Source: Spirodela intermedia (lineage: Eukaryota; Streptophyta; Magnoliopsida; Alismatales; Araceae). From it: a stretch of 64,000 bases of DNA. This document shows, one piece after another, positions 33,507-46,799 of this stretch. Position 1 is the stretch's first letter, and each line of letters begins with the position of its first letter. The stretch is from contig LR746275.1 in assembly GCA_902729315.2 (NCBI GenBank), positions 3,550,001 to 3,614,000 on the forward strand. The letters are read 5' to 3'. The translations under genes were made by a program, and so were the position numbers. Under the pieces are notes generated by a model, which made no database searches, was not told the origin of the DNA, and was given only the letters and a program-made list of their open reading frames with translations.

Positions 33507-34534
33507 ATGGCGTCGGCCACCCTCAAGGGCTGCCCCGCGGCGGCGTTCCCCGGCCTGCTTTCCTCCTCCAGGTCCAAATTCGCCGTCGCTCTCCCTCTTC
33601 CCGCCACCAACGCGGCGGCGTCCCGCTTCACCATGTCTGCCGAGTGGATGCCCGGCCAGCCCCGCCCCCCCTACCTCGACGGCTCCGCCCCCGGGTAAGA
33701 GAGAAACCCTCTCCTTCTCCCTCCCATTCTCCTTGGTGTTCTTGTTCTCGTTCTCGTTCTCGCTGACGATCCGTGCCGGATTGATGGCGCAGAGACTTCG
33801 GGTTCGACCCCCTGCGGCTGGGGGAGGTGCCGGAGAATCTTGAGAGGTTCAAGGAGTCGGAGCTCATCCACTGCAGATGGGCCATGCTTGCCGTGGTAAG
33901 TAGCTGCAACATCAGCAGCTCATTCACCGAAAATGGGCCACCGTGCCGTGCCGATTTCTGACGATTTGCTGGGCCACTGTTCGTTCTTTCTTTCTGTCGT
34001 TGCAGCCGGGAATTCTGGTGCCGGAGGCGCTGGGGCTGGGGAACTGGGTGAAGGCCCAGGAATGGGCGGCGGTGCCCGGCGGGCAGGCCACCTACCTGGG
34101 CAACCCGGTGCCGTGGGGCACCCTCCCCACCATCCTCGTCATCGAGTTCATCGCCATCGCCTTTGTCGAGCACCAGCGCAGCATGGAGAAGGACCCCGAG
34201 AAGAAGAAGTACCCCGGCGGCGCCTTCGACCCCCTCGGCTACTCCAAGGACCCCGCCAAGTTCCAAGAGTACAAGGTCAAGGAGATCAAGAACGGTAAAT
34301 CACTCCCCTCACCCCCGTAATTTCCTCCTTTCGATCTCTCTCTGCTGGTGCTCACCGAAGCGATTCGCACAACCATCCGCAGGTCGCCTGGCTCTGCTGG
34401 CCTTCGTGGGCTTCTGCGTGCAGCAGTCGGCGTATCCCGGCACGGGGCCGCTGGAGAACCTGGCGACCCACCTCGCCGACCCGTGGCACAACAACATCGG
34501 CGACGTAATCATCCCCGTATCTCTCTCGCCCTGA
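33507..34534 (+). CDS. LHCA1: Photosystem I light-harvesting chlorophyll a/b protein LHCA1
   Basis: Exons 33507-33694, 33793-33895, 34006-34294 and 34383-34534 give 243 residues. LHCA1 binds chlorophylls and carotenoids in the PSI antenna in the thylakoid. A Ser/Ala-rich transit peptide (about 1-43) precedes [20 protein letters not shown]. Helix B carries [20 protein letters not shown], helix [20 protein letters not shown], and helix [20 protein letters not shown], with the Glu, His/Asn and Arg ligands of the LHC family. The C-terminal segment [20 protein letters not shown] is typical of LHCA1. The final VSLSP comes from reading on through GTATCTCTC; family members usually stop close to that point, so the last residues may differ from relatives. 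Confidence 0.96.
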
Positions 34535-35976
34535 GCTCAGCATCTTCTCCCCGGGAAAAAAAAGAGCAAAATTTACACTGTATAACATCTTCTCCGTCCG
34601 TCTGTAAAACCGCGTTCCGTATCTTGGTTGATGATGCCTTAGAGCTTCTCGAATCAGAGCTCCCGGGTCTCTCTCTCTCCGATCCCGTTTTTCTCTCTCT
34701 TGATAGCCGGGGACGCGTACGGACGGCTGAGATCGTCAGACCCGTGAAGGGTATACACAGCTAACGGGCCCATTTAAATGTCAATTTGATGGACGCGAGA
34801 GGTCATCCATGGTTGCCGCCGCGGCACATGGCGCGGGAGGGTCGCACGGGCGACGTGCGAAGCGCGCGCGAACGTGCTCGCCAGCAAGTTCCCTCCGTGG
34901 ATAAGCGCCGGGAGGGGGCGGAGCAAAAACGCACGAACCGTTTTCGATCTGGCACGGTGCCCATTCTCGGCGCGCGCGCCGTGATCCTCGCTCCGGGCTT
35001 GCGAGGTTATCGCGGTGGTCTCCCCAGAACCTCGCGGCACCACGCCGCACGGGGCCTCCCCGAGCCTCGTAGCCGCCGCGGCCGCGCGCACACCGCGGCC
35101 GGAGCGCGAGCGAGCGGGTCGGAACTCCAGGGTGAGGTTCTCGCGGAGGCCTCCCCCGAGCCTCGTTGCCGCCGCTCGCTGCGCGCGCGGACAGCGCGAG
35201 TGGGGCGGCTCACTCCGCCGCAGACGTGCGCGGCCTGCTGCGTGCCAGGCGCGCACAGCGCCCGGACGACCCCGCTGGGACAAGCTGAGGCTCCCCCGCT
35301 GACGCGCACGGCCTGCGGCGCGCGCGGGCGACCCGGCCCCCCCGGTGGGCGAATCTCTCGCCCGCGCCCTGGTAACCTCCCGCCCGCGCGCGTGGGGAGG
35401 GACGAATCTGTGCGACGTCTGCAAAGGATTCTGCCCACCGCCCGACAGAAATAACACTTCGGGGCGGCCGCGCCCCCGACACCGGACCGTGGGAGCCGCG
35501 AGGGCTCCCATTGTTGGACGGAAATTGGGCGGCGGGGCGGGGAGCCGCTGTTAGTTGGGATTCCGACGACTTATAAGTGTTCAGCCGTAATTCCGACGCA
35601 CGGGAGCTTTACAATGGACGATGATCTAAACCATCTCACAATGGGCGGGGGCGGCGCGCTCATTCGTAGGGTAAAACAAATCTATTTCACGATGATCTAA
35701 ACTCAACTCACGTTCCTTATCGGTGAGTGAACAATTCAACACTTCGTGAATTCTGCTTCACAATGATAAGAAGAGTCGACAACGATTCCGACCGTGAATT
35801 CAACGGAGAGTTGACTGGTTTCAGAAATCTTACCGTTGTCAAAGTCGGGTATAATTAACAAAAAAAGCCGAACTCGTACGCGCGCCGTGCGTACTGCTTC
35901 GAACAAATATTTTTAGTCTGACAGAAATCGTAGAGGATGATGAAAAAGCTAATTTTTGGAGATGGCCACGTCAGCA

Positions 35977-36012
<36 letters not shown>

Positions 36013-36480
36013 GCCTAGTTTTTGCCTCTGAACGGAGATGGGAACCTGCTAGAACGGCCGTCGGAGGGATACCTCTCCCCGCTCCTTTCCTCCTCTCTCA
36101 AACTTTCTCCCACGAACTACGATTCCAGGATCTCGCGCCTGGCCACAGGATTTGTCCCGGCTTTGCGAGGTCGTCGGAAAAGGAGGGCCGGATTGCCACG
36201 TCGGGGAAGGAAGAGAAGGAAGAGAGGAAAGACGGAAAGGCCGGCAGGATCTCCTCCGCCAGGTCTCTTTCTTCGTATCCGATCTCGTCCATTGCAGATT
36301 GTTCTTCTATCTGCAGGCTTCGGGCATTTTTGTGCATCGATAGAGCGGCTGTGGTCGTCCACGATGTACGGGGGCGGACCTGATGTTCGAGTGATATTTT
36401 ATATCGGTTGGCGTACCATTTCTTCACTTGCTGTTTTCTGCTGTGCTGCTGAGCGCAGGGCGTAGTTTGTTGGATGGGCT
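34535..36480. other. Intergenic region with GC-rich block and transporter leader
   Basis: 34800-35545 is extremely GC- and CpG-rich with degenerate internal repeats. 35560-35960 returns to mixed composition with repeated GATGATCTAAAC. A (CT)n tract at 35981-36011 and the following pyrimidine-rich sequence to 36480 are probably promoter and 5' leader of the transporter gene. Confidence 0.5.
34800..35545. repeat. GC/CpG-rich block with degenerate tandem repeats
   Basis: The motif GCCTCCCCGAGCCTCGTAGC and its variant GCCTCCCCCGAGCCTCGTTG occur about 91 bp apart (near 35058 and 35149). CGCAGACGTGCGCGGCCTGC and CTGACGCGCACGGCCTGCGG recur about 80 bp apart. No conserved protein is encoded. It could be a decayed GC-rich transposon or a CpG island. 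Confidence 0.6.
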
Positions 36481-36481
36481 A

Positions 36482-39400
36482 ATGGACGAAATGCATCTCT
36501 CCCCCCTGAAAGAGAATAGACTGTTCAAGTGTGCCTTTGCCGTTGTCGGCATAATGAGCACTCTCCTCGTCTACGGGATCTTGCAGGCGAGTTCCGTCTC
36601 AGAGCTTTATTTTTTACGCAGATAACGCTTCGTTCCACTGATTTTGATCCTTTCCCTCGGGAGGAGGGGGATCGGTGCCTTTCACCTGTCTTCTGGGACT
36701 AGTTCATTCATTTTGTGGGTGGATGCTATCTTGGGATTGAGGTGCGGGATTAGTCGAATCAGCCAGCTTTGGGTTTTTTTTCCTTTCTCCGCAGATTATT
36801 TTGATGAGTTGGGAACACGTTCTCTCATATTTAAGAAGACAGAAACCGATCTTGTTCAACAAATGTTTAGATTTTTCAGTCACATTTCAGATGTATCCAA
36901 TTTTCTATTTTACACCGTCGCTATGTAGCTCACTATTCTGGTTTCCGACAAGTATTTCACATCTCGTGTACTTTCGGGAAATTACCTCAATGATATTCTT
37001 CAGCGTAGCGGTGCCCTGGGTGAAATTGTGGTTCTTATTTTCGCAACTGAAAATGAACTTGAATTTATGCTTCAGAGACTTTACACGATTGTTTCTTGTT
37101 TGGATCCGTAGGATCTTATTACCGCTACTGAAAATTAACTTGAACTTGTTATACAGGGATGATTCAGAGTATTTGCACGATTTTTTCTTGTTTGGATCCG
37201 TAAGATCTGCGTGAAACCACAATTTGCCATTGCATAGGTGTAGTAAATGCTCCACGTTTCTTTTTAGAGGTTTGGACTTCAAAGGAACCCTGAATGGATT
37301 GGCATAAATTATGCCATTGCATGCAAAACGAGACTCTTTTAAAGGCTCTCATCTGTACAGAGTATCATCATATGTGACGTGTACGTTTTATCATTTCACT
37401 GCAAGCCTAAAACAAAGGACCGTAAAGCTTTGGGTGTTTCATAGAAATTCATCGCCGTCATGATTTTGCTCTACTTTTCATCCTAACAATCTGATGGGAA
37501 TCTAAACATGGCCACAAACGGTCATGCATATTTCTCTACTAGACTGTCAGTATGAAGTCTATCTGTTGTACTAAGGCATGACCAACATAGGGCTTTTTCT
37601 AAAAGCCCTGACTAACGCTGCTTAGTGGACCTCTGAAGGAGTATAATAATCAAGTTGTCAAACGCAATAGAAGTAGTATTGTTAGCATACGCGAAACACA
37701 GTGTAAATAGGTTCAGGTGAATTAGAAAGGTACGTGGTGGGAAGAGGACGTATTAGGAAATAAAAGAAGTGGAATATAAAAGGAAAACTAGTCTATGTCG
37801 ATCATGGCAGAAATCTAGCAGGAAAAATCATTTGAAGGGAAAATTCTGAATGGGAGCATAGGAACGTAATGAAGGGAAGGATAAATCATTTTTTTAATCC
37901 TTTGAACAGCCTTAGGGCACTTTCCTGTGGCGTTGAATCAATCATGCACTTCTTAATCTGGATATTTCTATTAACTTCTAAATTTTTGTAGGTTTTTCTT
38001 TTGTGCTCGCTTAACAACTTCACTTATCTAAATCCTTGTGGGTGGGGTATGCACTCAGATGGATAATTCTCCAGTAATGTGTTGTTATTTTTGGTCTATA
38101 ATCCACGTAGTCAGGCCATTTTGACTGGTTTGGCAGTATGTGCCATTTTGGTCCCACTCTCCCTCCATGGTTTTTAATCTCTTCTTCTATCATTCTAACC
38201 TTTGGAGTCTTACACGTCCATCTCAACACCACTGCCGTTGTTGACTTTTCTTTGCTCTTATTGGCCTTTTCTTAAGTCCCGTCTCCAGCCCCCACACCGT
38301 TTTTCCCCCTCAAGATTTTAATGCTCTTAAGGTGTGACCGGAGCTCTATACCCTTCAGTGGATTTGTATTTATTCTTGTTCATGTCTTTTCCACAAGTGC
38401 CCATTTTCCTCACAAGTGAACTAGAAATCTTTGAAGTCTTCAAGTGACACTGGACTAGACAGAGTTTAGAAATCCTCAGCCCTTTGACGTCAATAGTTTT
38501 CTTTCCATTGTGTCTGTTGATATGAATGCTGATATTTTAGTTTAATTATGAATCCCTAATATCGTTATATTTCTGCTATTGATCATGCTTAACGAGCTGG
38601 CTGTAGCATTAACCTACATCTTTTTTGGTTTATCCCGCTAAACTTCATCATCTTCCTCTTATGTTTGATGAAGAAACGAATCGGTCAACTCTAAGGCTTT
38701 TAATGTTTTCTCTATGCCTCTGCATCATCGGTCAACTCGGTCATCATCTTAATGTTTTCTCTATGCACCTTTATCATCTTTGCAGCGTTATGTTCTGGGA
38801 CGATCTATCTCGTTATTCCAGGTTCCTCAGTGCTGGGGCATAAAATTCATTGCCCTGATTCCTTTTCCCACACATATGTTGTATTTGAAATTTTCTTCCT
38901 TTAAACTCCATCGTATTCCTAGTCTTGAAAAGTATGTTCATTCGTCAACTAGATTTTTTAATTTATAATTGATTAATATAATTTTCTGCGAAGTTTTGTG
39001 TTAAAAGTTTCTTTAATATTTGTTTCTCGGTTTGAATAGCTTTGATAATCCTATCTTATGGTGTGTAGAAATTAGTTTAATGTATCACCTTGTGGATTTC
39101 CTTCTGGAGACAACTAATTCCGTAATGTTGAGAAATGCAACAGGCTTATATACAACTTATTTCTTGCAGGAAAAGATCATGAGAGTTCCATATGGTGAAA
39201 ATAAAGAGTATTTTAGGTATTCATTATTTCTTGTATTTTGCAACCGTATTGCGACTTCTGCTGTCTCAGCTGGTGCGCTACTGGTAAGAAGCTTATTTTT
39301 CTGCAATTGTTCCAATACCTGTGGAATCTAATTCTTCAAACCTCGATGCTTATACAGGCTAGTAAAAAAGACTTACATGCTGTTGCCCCAATCTACAAAT

Positions 39401-42400
39401 ACTGTGCAATATCAGTCTCTAACGTTCTTACCACTTCATGCCAATATGAGGTAATTTCTGTTCATTTTTAAGTTAACATCTTCTTACAATGAGAATCAAC
39501 ATGAGCGAGACTTTTCTTGACGCCACATGTTCTTCATTCTCTAATCAGCTTTCGATTTTTTCAGGCTCTGAAATATGTTAGTTTCCCAGTTCAAACGCTT
39601 GCCAAATGTGCGAAGATGATTCCTGTAATGGTGGGTCCACTCATTGCTGCTCGATATTTTTTGTTATTATCTCTGGTTTGGGCATCTGTCCTAATTGTTT
39701 GTTGTAGATGCCATATTCCATTGATCGAATGTAATTTCCATTTTCTGTTGGAATTTTAAAAAGTGTCTGGACGTAGTGCTTTTTCTCCTGTTTGTTTATA
39801 TATTAACGGTCATTGTAATACCAAATAATTTATTTTTTCTCTAATTTCTCCAGTTTTCTTTGTTAGAAGTTCTAAGAGAAAAAGGGGAAAAAGCATGCAA
39901 TGATAATTTTTTTTACGATGAAACTGTCATTTGTTGCTCCTTCCAGATATTACTCTCATGGCAGGATATATGGGTGTATTTTCTTTCGTTGACATGTGAA
40001 GGAGCTATAAAGTTGCTTTTAATAACTAATGGTAGTGTTGGGCAGGGAAATGTTACAAGAAGAAACAAACAAGCGATTATACTGTATAATGAAGGTGAAG
40101 GAAGTACCCACATGATGATATCCTTGGAACTTGAGATCTCATGTGAGTTGGCATTCGTGTGTAGTTGAAGGATAATTTTTTTTCCTTCAAAGAAAGGTGG
40201 TCTTCAGGAGTTTTCACTGTGAATGGTGGGAGCCAGTTAAATCAACTGAAGGATAGAGAAACTGGACGATTTAAATAAGTAATCCCCAATACATTCTCCC
40301 AGCATTAATGAGGAAAACTCCTGGTTATCTCTTGAATTTTTTAGAACAATTTTAGCTCAGATTTTACGAATATTTCATTTGGAATACGATCACGATCATC
40401 ATGCTTGTGGTTTTTATTGTCTGCTGGTGATTTCAGGTTTGGGGAATCCTTATTATGCAAAAGAAGTATTTTCGAAAGGACTATATCTTTGCTTTTCTTG
40501 TGACTTTGGGATGTTCAATATTCATTCTTTATCCGGTAATGACTTCTTGCCCGATCATTTTGAATTCCATATTTTGTATCCTCCCTTTTGATGATGCATT
40601 AGTGCTAGTGATTTCTCAATTTTTTCACATTCTTCCAAACATTTAATGTTCTTCAGGGATAACAACTAAGTGATTATATCTCCCTTTCCCACCTCTGTTC
40701 ATGACATGGTTCCTCACAACTTTTTTAGTATAACAGTGTCATTTAAATTATGTACACACATCAGCTGAGAAGTACCAAATATTGATAAGTTATACATAAG
40801 CCAGACGAATAAGACCGATGGCATGCCGTATCTTTTCTTATTTCAGTAGTAATGGTAACTTCCTCTTCAGGGAATCACCATGGCGTCTGCGTCGTCCAAA
40901 TTCTCTAAATGAAAGCTTCTTTTTGAGTTTCTCTAACTAGTAGGTTGAAAAAAAGTCAGTAATTGGGATTTTTTTGTCTTTGGTTGGTTCGTAGTAGTCA
41001 TATGTGCAAATGCGCTTTTGATTCTTGTCTGGTTTCTTTCAGTTTCAATTCTATTCATCCTGCGGTTGAGCAAAAATCGGCTTTACTTGTTTCTAGGCCT
41101 TACAGTTGGCTGGAAAGCCTTTCATTGATATCTGATAATTTGAAATTTCTGAGCTATATTGCGAATGATTTCTTTCCCTTTCCCCCATAAAGTGCAGGCC
41201 TCAACAGACATTAGTCCCTACAACTCGGGAAGGGAAAGCACTGCCTGGGGAGTTTTTCTAATGCTTGGCTATTTGGGGTATATAATTTATGTTCGTTGTC
41301 TATTTTTGGTGTGTGCATTAGCTGCATCTTTTATCATCAATATCTTGTGACTATGTCTGATGATAGATCCTCACCACTCCTGGATGTTAAAACCAGAGGA
41401 TAGATAGAGTTGATTTCCTTGTCCTTCTGAGATCAATTTCTGTAATGAGTGGAGGCTAAGTTATTAAGTACAGGGTTGTTCTTACGTACAGGCTAAATTA
41501 TTTCTGCACTCTGCTCGTCGTGAGCAACTAAGTCATGCTCCTCACTGACCTTAGAGAAGTACCGCATTTGTTTTTGATTATTTCTTGAAACTTGTTGATA
41601 TCTCGAACTAGGCTTTTTTTTTTTGTTGCGCTCATTATATTTTGAAAAGGATGCATATTATCTCACCCAACCTCCGTACAGTTTGCTTTTCCTCTTGTGC
41701 GAATAGTTGAGGATTTTTTGTGAACTGATTTTGAGTTTTCCAATATTTTCTATTAAATCCAAATAATGGGCTACTTATTTACACCATTCTTGTGCATAGT
41801 GGAGCTAAGCAGGCCGCTTCAAAGAAGAAGACTGTAAACTAGTTCATTCTAGATCACATGCGTTATACTTACACGCGATTTCATGGAATATGCTCGTTGC
41901 CCATAGAAAAAAGGAAAATCAGATCCTTATGGTTTGAAGTGGGTAGGCAAGAATGAGGAATGTAAGGCTTGCTTGCGTATTTGTGGGTCTCATTTAAGTA
42001 AATGATTTTCATTTACTTAAGAGTATTACAAGTTAATAAGCAAGTATCATCCCTTTGTTACCAATTATATCTCATATAGATGCAATTTTATGTTATCTTA
42101 TTTTCCGAGGAATGAAGTGACATTCATTCCTGGGGAAAAAAAACTCCCAGGGGTTCTTGGGTTTCACCAGCCACAATTCAGTACAGCAAATAGTTCAGAT
42201 CCTACTCATCTCTCCTTTGGATTTACAAGTTCAGATCAGCATGCGCAGCTTACTTTCAATTTTATTTCTATTTTTGCTCATTAGAAATTCAAAAAAGTAC
42301 TATTTTACATCATTAATCTTCACAAAGTCAATCCTGTAGCGTGGTTATTCTCTGTCTCTGTCCAGGTTCGATGGTTTCACCAGTACATTCCAGGACAAGC

Positions 42401-43390
42401 TCTTCCGAGGTTATGACATGGAAATACAGAATCAAATATTCTACATGACCCTCTGTTCCTGTATACTCAGCTTAACTGGTACGTTCTTGCTGACATAATG
42501 GCGAAAGGTTTGGCCTTGGTATTGTCAGAGAAATGGGCCGTCTTCTGGGGAGCTCAATGAGCATCTTCACTATTGGTGGCAAGTTGATTCTTGAATCGTT
42601 CCGTTGACTATGGTCGAGTAAATTTGCTGCATACATATGGAATGAAGATGCGCATTCCCATCGAAAACCTGCTATGAATCCTGAATCCCTTTTGATAATG
42701 TGACCAGATGTAGTGGGGCAGTGTGCCCTTGTTTTCCTTGGGTTGGACTGATGCTCTTCTTTCCGAATTTGTCTAGGGCTTGTACTACAGGGGCAACTTC
42801 TCTCCGCAGTGGAGTTCGTCCTCCGCCACCGAGATTGCCTATTTGATGTGGCCCTACTGTCCACTGTGAGTGAAAATCCTCTTCTTATGGATCACATCTA
42901 TGGAGATATCGAATCATATGCTCGTCCTTCTCGCAGGTCGCCACGATCAGCCAGTTCTTCATCTCCTACACCATCCGCACGTTTGGTGCTCTCACCTTCG
43001 CCACCATCATGACCACGAGACAGGTAACCCCGATTCCTTCTCCTGGTCTCTCGATCACCGTCAAGAAAACCCTAAAAACCCTAACACTCACAGTGCCGGT
43101 GCCCTGCTTGCCGACTCTTGACCTTGCAGCTGGTGAGCATCTTCCTGTCGTGCGTGTGGTTCGGGCATCCCCTTGGCTTCCTGCAATGGACCGGAGCCGT
43201 AAGCGCACACCGGCTCCTCCTCCGTCGTCCTCCTTCCCTCGATTCAATGCGACTGACGGGCTCCGCATTTGGACAGGCCATCGTCTTCGGTGCTCTTTAC
43301 ACGAGCAACTTGCTGAAGAGCAAGCTGCCGAAGCCGGCCCCCTCGGGCGGCGACCTCGACGGTCCGAGCTCTGAAACGGGGAAGCCTTGA
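36482..43390 (+). CDS. UTR5: Nucleotide-sugar transporter, UTR5/SLC35B type, 11 exons
   Basis: Exons 36482-36586, 39170-39283, 39358-39450, 39565-39630, 40437-40535, 41198-41277, 42366-42478, 42777-42865, 42937-43023, 43130-43198 and 43277-43390 give 342 residues. The protein resembles Arabidopsis UTR5, a predicted UDP-galactose/UDP-glucose transporter of the ER/Golgi with about ten helices. Diagnostic blocks are LQEKIMRVPYGENKEYF, NRIATSAVSAGALLASKKDL, YEALKYVSFPVQTLAKCAKM, IPVMVWGILIMQKKYF, GYLGFDGFTSTFQDKLF, RGYDMEIQNQIFY, TVATISQFFISYTIRTFGAL and TFATIMTTRQLVSIFLSC. The 2.6-kb intron 1 starts with GC (CAG/GCGAGT) instead of GT. Substrate is inferred from family naming; SLC35B relatives also include PAPS transporters. 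Confidence 0.92.
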
Positions 43391-44131
43391 TCTTCTGGCG
43401 TCCTCTCGAAGGCGCTCAAGTCCGGAGACTGTTACAGGCGAAATGCTGACAGGACGGAATTAGGGAAATATATGGAAATTAAATATAATCCCTGCTACAT
43501 TATTTTTGACGTATATTTAATTTAGGAAGATAAAATTAGTCAATGAATTTCTTTTAATTTTTTTGGGAATAATCTAATATGTGTAATTTTTTCCTTTATG
43601 TTAATACCCAATTGGGGTAAAACGGGCTTTTTTTGAAAGATTTGACTTGTGGATCCCTGTCTTCGGGGCTAATGGGCCGCAAACAGGGTGCCACCGGCTC
43701 AAATAAGCCCACCGTGTGAGAGGTTCCGTTGTGGGCGAGTTCAATCCAAGGACCTTGTGGCGATGTCGATGAGGGCCCATTAGCAGGGGAAGGCCGAAGA
43801 CCGACGCCCACGACAGCAGCGGCTTGGACGACGACACGTCGCAGGACCCCATGTCGGCTACGGGGGCCGAATTATTTAACTCCGGAGTACGTAGAAAGTC
43901 CGAGAGGGGGAAGGAGAGCCGGCTACGGAAGCTCGTTGGGCCGTTGGATGGGCCCCGCTTCGGGCCTACATTCTAAGTCCTCTCTTTCTCTCTCTCTCCG
44001 TGACAGCGGTCCCTTCAGAATCTCCCTCGTCGCCTCCGTGTCCCTTCTTGGAGCCCCTCTCGCTGTTGAGCCCTTGGAATCTCCCCTTTTCTCTCTTCTG
44101 GGAGGCAACATCGCCCGGCCTCTTCTCTCCC
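43391..44131. promoter_or_regulatory. Intergenic/promoter region of the small conserved gene
   Basis: The transporter 3' flank is AT-rich to about 43600. From 43660 GGGCC/GCCCA motifs recur (43674, 43703, 43773, 43938, 43948), followed by a short (CT) tract at 43979-43999, probably in the leader. No TATA box is evident. Confidence 0.45.
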
Positions 44132-44560
44132 ATGGGAGACGCCTCTGCTTCCTACATCCGCATGGTGATTCTAGAGAGAGAGAGAGAGAGAAAGTTTGAG
44201 TGGTCTTTCCCATACGCTGGCTGATATGGTTCTGGGTGTTTGGTTTCCAGGTGCAACACTTGATCGAGAAGTGCCTCGTCTTCCGCATGAACAGGGAGGA
44301 GAGCGTTGAAGCGCTTTCCAAGTACGCCGGCATCAAGCCCGTCATCACTTCCACCGGTGCGCCGCCGCTCCCTCTCTCTGTCTCTGTTTCTGTTCTGAGA
44401 CTGCGATTCCGGTCCAGTTTGGAAGGAGCTGGAGAAGGAGAACAGGGAGTTCTTCGAGGCCTACGAGCGTCAAATGGAGGACCGACCTTCCCGAGAGGAG
44501 CCTCCCCACAAGATCCAGGCTGTGCTCTCAGACTTCGCCTCCAAAGCTTCCGACGACTGA
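44132..44560 (+). CDS. Small conserved plant protein of unknown function (93 residues), 3 exons
   Basis: Exons 44132-44164, 44251-44356 and 44418-44560, all GT-AG with consistent phases. The sequence MGDASASYIRM-VQHLIEKCL, MNREESVEALSKYAGIKPVI and TSTVWKELEKENREFFEAYE matches a short, all-helical, plant-wide family, from memory often mislabelled 'angiotensin-converting enzyme 2' in plant databases. It has no similarity to a peptidase and no zinc motif. No signal peptide or membrane span; predicted soluble. I do not know the function. A (GA)n run in the sense strand of intron 1 (44174-44191) is the opposite orientation to other intronic tracts here. Confidence 0.85.
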
Positions 44561-46550
44561 AGACCTCTCTCTCTAGGTGGAGAATAGGGGCACCGACGGC
44601 GTCCCTCCCGCTGGCGCAATGAGAGGATCCCGTGCTGACTTGTCATTACCTCCATGTACGGAGGGGCTGTGGCGCTGGCTCAATGCCGTCGTAATCAAGG
44701 GTGACGTGGCTGACACATTGGCCCTTTTTTCCGTATGAATTTAGGAAATATCTCCCTTTTGATCAGTCGTCCGGGGGTGAGAAGAACGTCGGCGGCTGGG
44801 AAGGCTCGAGTTCAGAGCTCGCCACGTGTCAGATTCGAGTTTGCCCACGATGGAATGGCTGGTGGAGGCCCCCCGGCCGTGATCAACCGTGACCGCCCGC
44901 CAGAAAGTTCCTCTCTTTTCAGCTTCTGACCGTCCCGCGTCTGCAGGACGTTAAATCATATCGCCACGTCAGCAACATATATACCCGGGACATATATTTT
45001 AGGATGAATCTAATCTCAGATATGCCCTTCGTAACCTCTTCGCCCTCGGCCCGGCCCAAAAAGGGTGTTATCGGTCCACATCCAGGAATAAGGCCGGCCC
45101 ATTAATTTATCTCTGACAGCCCTCCTCCCCCCCATTGGCGACGTTATCTTAATTGTAGCTCAACTGTACTTGGGCCGTGGCGGGTAGTTCCCCGTGCATT
45201 GACGCAGATTCCGAGGACCCGACCGGCTCCCGCGACATCCGCGTCTTTGTCTGCGTTCTCACGATATTCCCTATGCCTACGGGCAGCGGTAACGGCACCG
45301 GCGGGCTTCGCAACAGTGCTCTAACAGCTAGGCTTTGACTTTTTGGTCCCCGGCTCTTGTCCTCTTCTCCGGGTGGTCATGTGTATCCGTTAATGAGATC
45401 AGTCTAATAAAAACAATGGGCCCAGGAAAGATTCTCACCGGCCCAAATAGTAAGACTAATAATAATCATAATAACAATAATAAACTGGCCCGGGCCTGCC
45501 GCTGCATGTTAATGGGCCCGGTAGAGGCGAGTTGGTGGGCCCACTCCGGGACCGCTGTCGTGTTCTGCTCCTCCTCAGGGACTGTGCTGTTTTTGGGAAC
45601 TTATGTTTGGAGGCACGTGCCACACGTGGAGCCGAGGCGACGGTTGGCAGCTTCTCCTTCGTCTCGTCCGTTGTTGTTTTGCGCCGTTATTTTAATGGAA
45701 GCGAGACAACTCGCCGGAAGCGCCCGTGACCCGGCCGGAGTCCCGAGGCAACTCGGGGGGTGGGAGGGGAAGAGAGCAACCGAGTCCGCCCACCGAGTTG
45801 CACCCCGGACAATCTGCCGCTGACGCTAAGGTAAAGCGGAATCAACGGAGGGGATCCCTGTTCGGACGATTATTTTAATCGTAGCCGCATCAAACAAGTA
45901 CCTTTTTATTGGAAAAACTATAATTATATACAAGTATTTTAGAAAATTCCCGAATGGTCGTCTCGACACAGAGGCGGTCAACGGAGAGAGAGTCCGCGGC
46001 TGTTCTACCGTTCACCTCAGGGTGGGGCGTTTACTGGTTAGTCCGCCGCCGTCTGCTCTTCTTCTTCTTCTTCTTCTGGCGGGGGGGATTCTGTGGAGCT
46101 CGAGTTTAACGGTAGAGAGGAATTGGGGCGGCGGAGGAGGAGGGAGGGTGGGACCAGGCGGAGCTCGAGGCTTGGTGGGTCGCGGTCCGCTGTCTTTTCC
46201 GGCGGTGCTTCCTCTGGTTCACGTTTCTTCTTCCTCCTTCCACGGCGGTTTGACTGAAAGGCCCCTGGGGGCTCCTCGGGATCCGCCGGTTGCGCCACGT
46301 TGCTCGCCCGAGGTTCACACGGGGAGCTTCCAGTCTACGGAGATGGGGGGGATGGGGGGGTTGATGCAGCATCAGAAAATGGCGGAAAGGAGCAGGCCAG
46401 GGATCGGGCATGGCCGAGATCCTCTCCCTTTTGCATCGCCGTCATTAATGCTTGCTCTCTTTCTCTCGCTCTATCCGTCAGCCTCTGAGGATGTCGCGCG
46501 TCGCCTCAGTACTTGAGCCCCTCCTCGTGATGAGTCCCCCACTCTCTCCG

Positions 46551-46586
<36 letters not shown>

Positions 46587-46799
46587 CCTGGGTCGTCTCT
46601 CCTGACGGAGGAGGTTTTGGGCGATAAGCTTCCGACTGTTGGTCTCATCTTGGAGAATCCGGCCGACTTTTGAGCATTTATCGCGTTGCAGTTAATCTCT
46701 GGCTTCCACACATTTTTCTCTCTGATACTCGCCGGGTTTCCTGGCTGCGCTGCTGCTGGTGGTGGCGGCGGAGGCTCGTTCTCGTCTTCTCCGTCCAAA
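44561..46799. other. Intergenic region and probable leader of the TRM-like gene
   Basis: No gene recognised. GGGCC motifs are scattered at 45050-45540. From about 46000 the plus strand becomes pyrimidine-rich with CTT/TTC runs (46058-46077) and a (CT)n tract (46551-46585), typical of a plant 5' leader. Confidence 0.45.

Noticed and set aside
34774-35511. 245-codon minus-strand frame rich in Arg, Ala and Gly
   Set aside because: All six frames are open because stops are rare in this GC-rich block. No conserved motif and no splice or promoter context.
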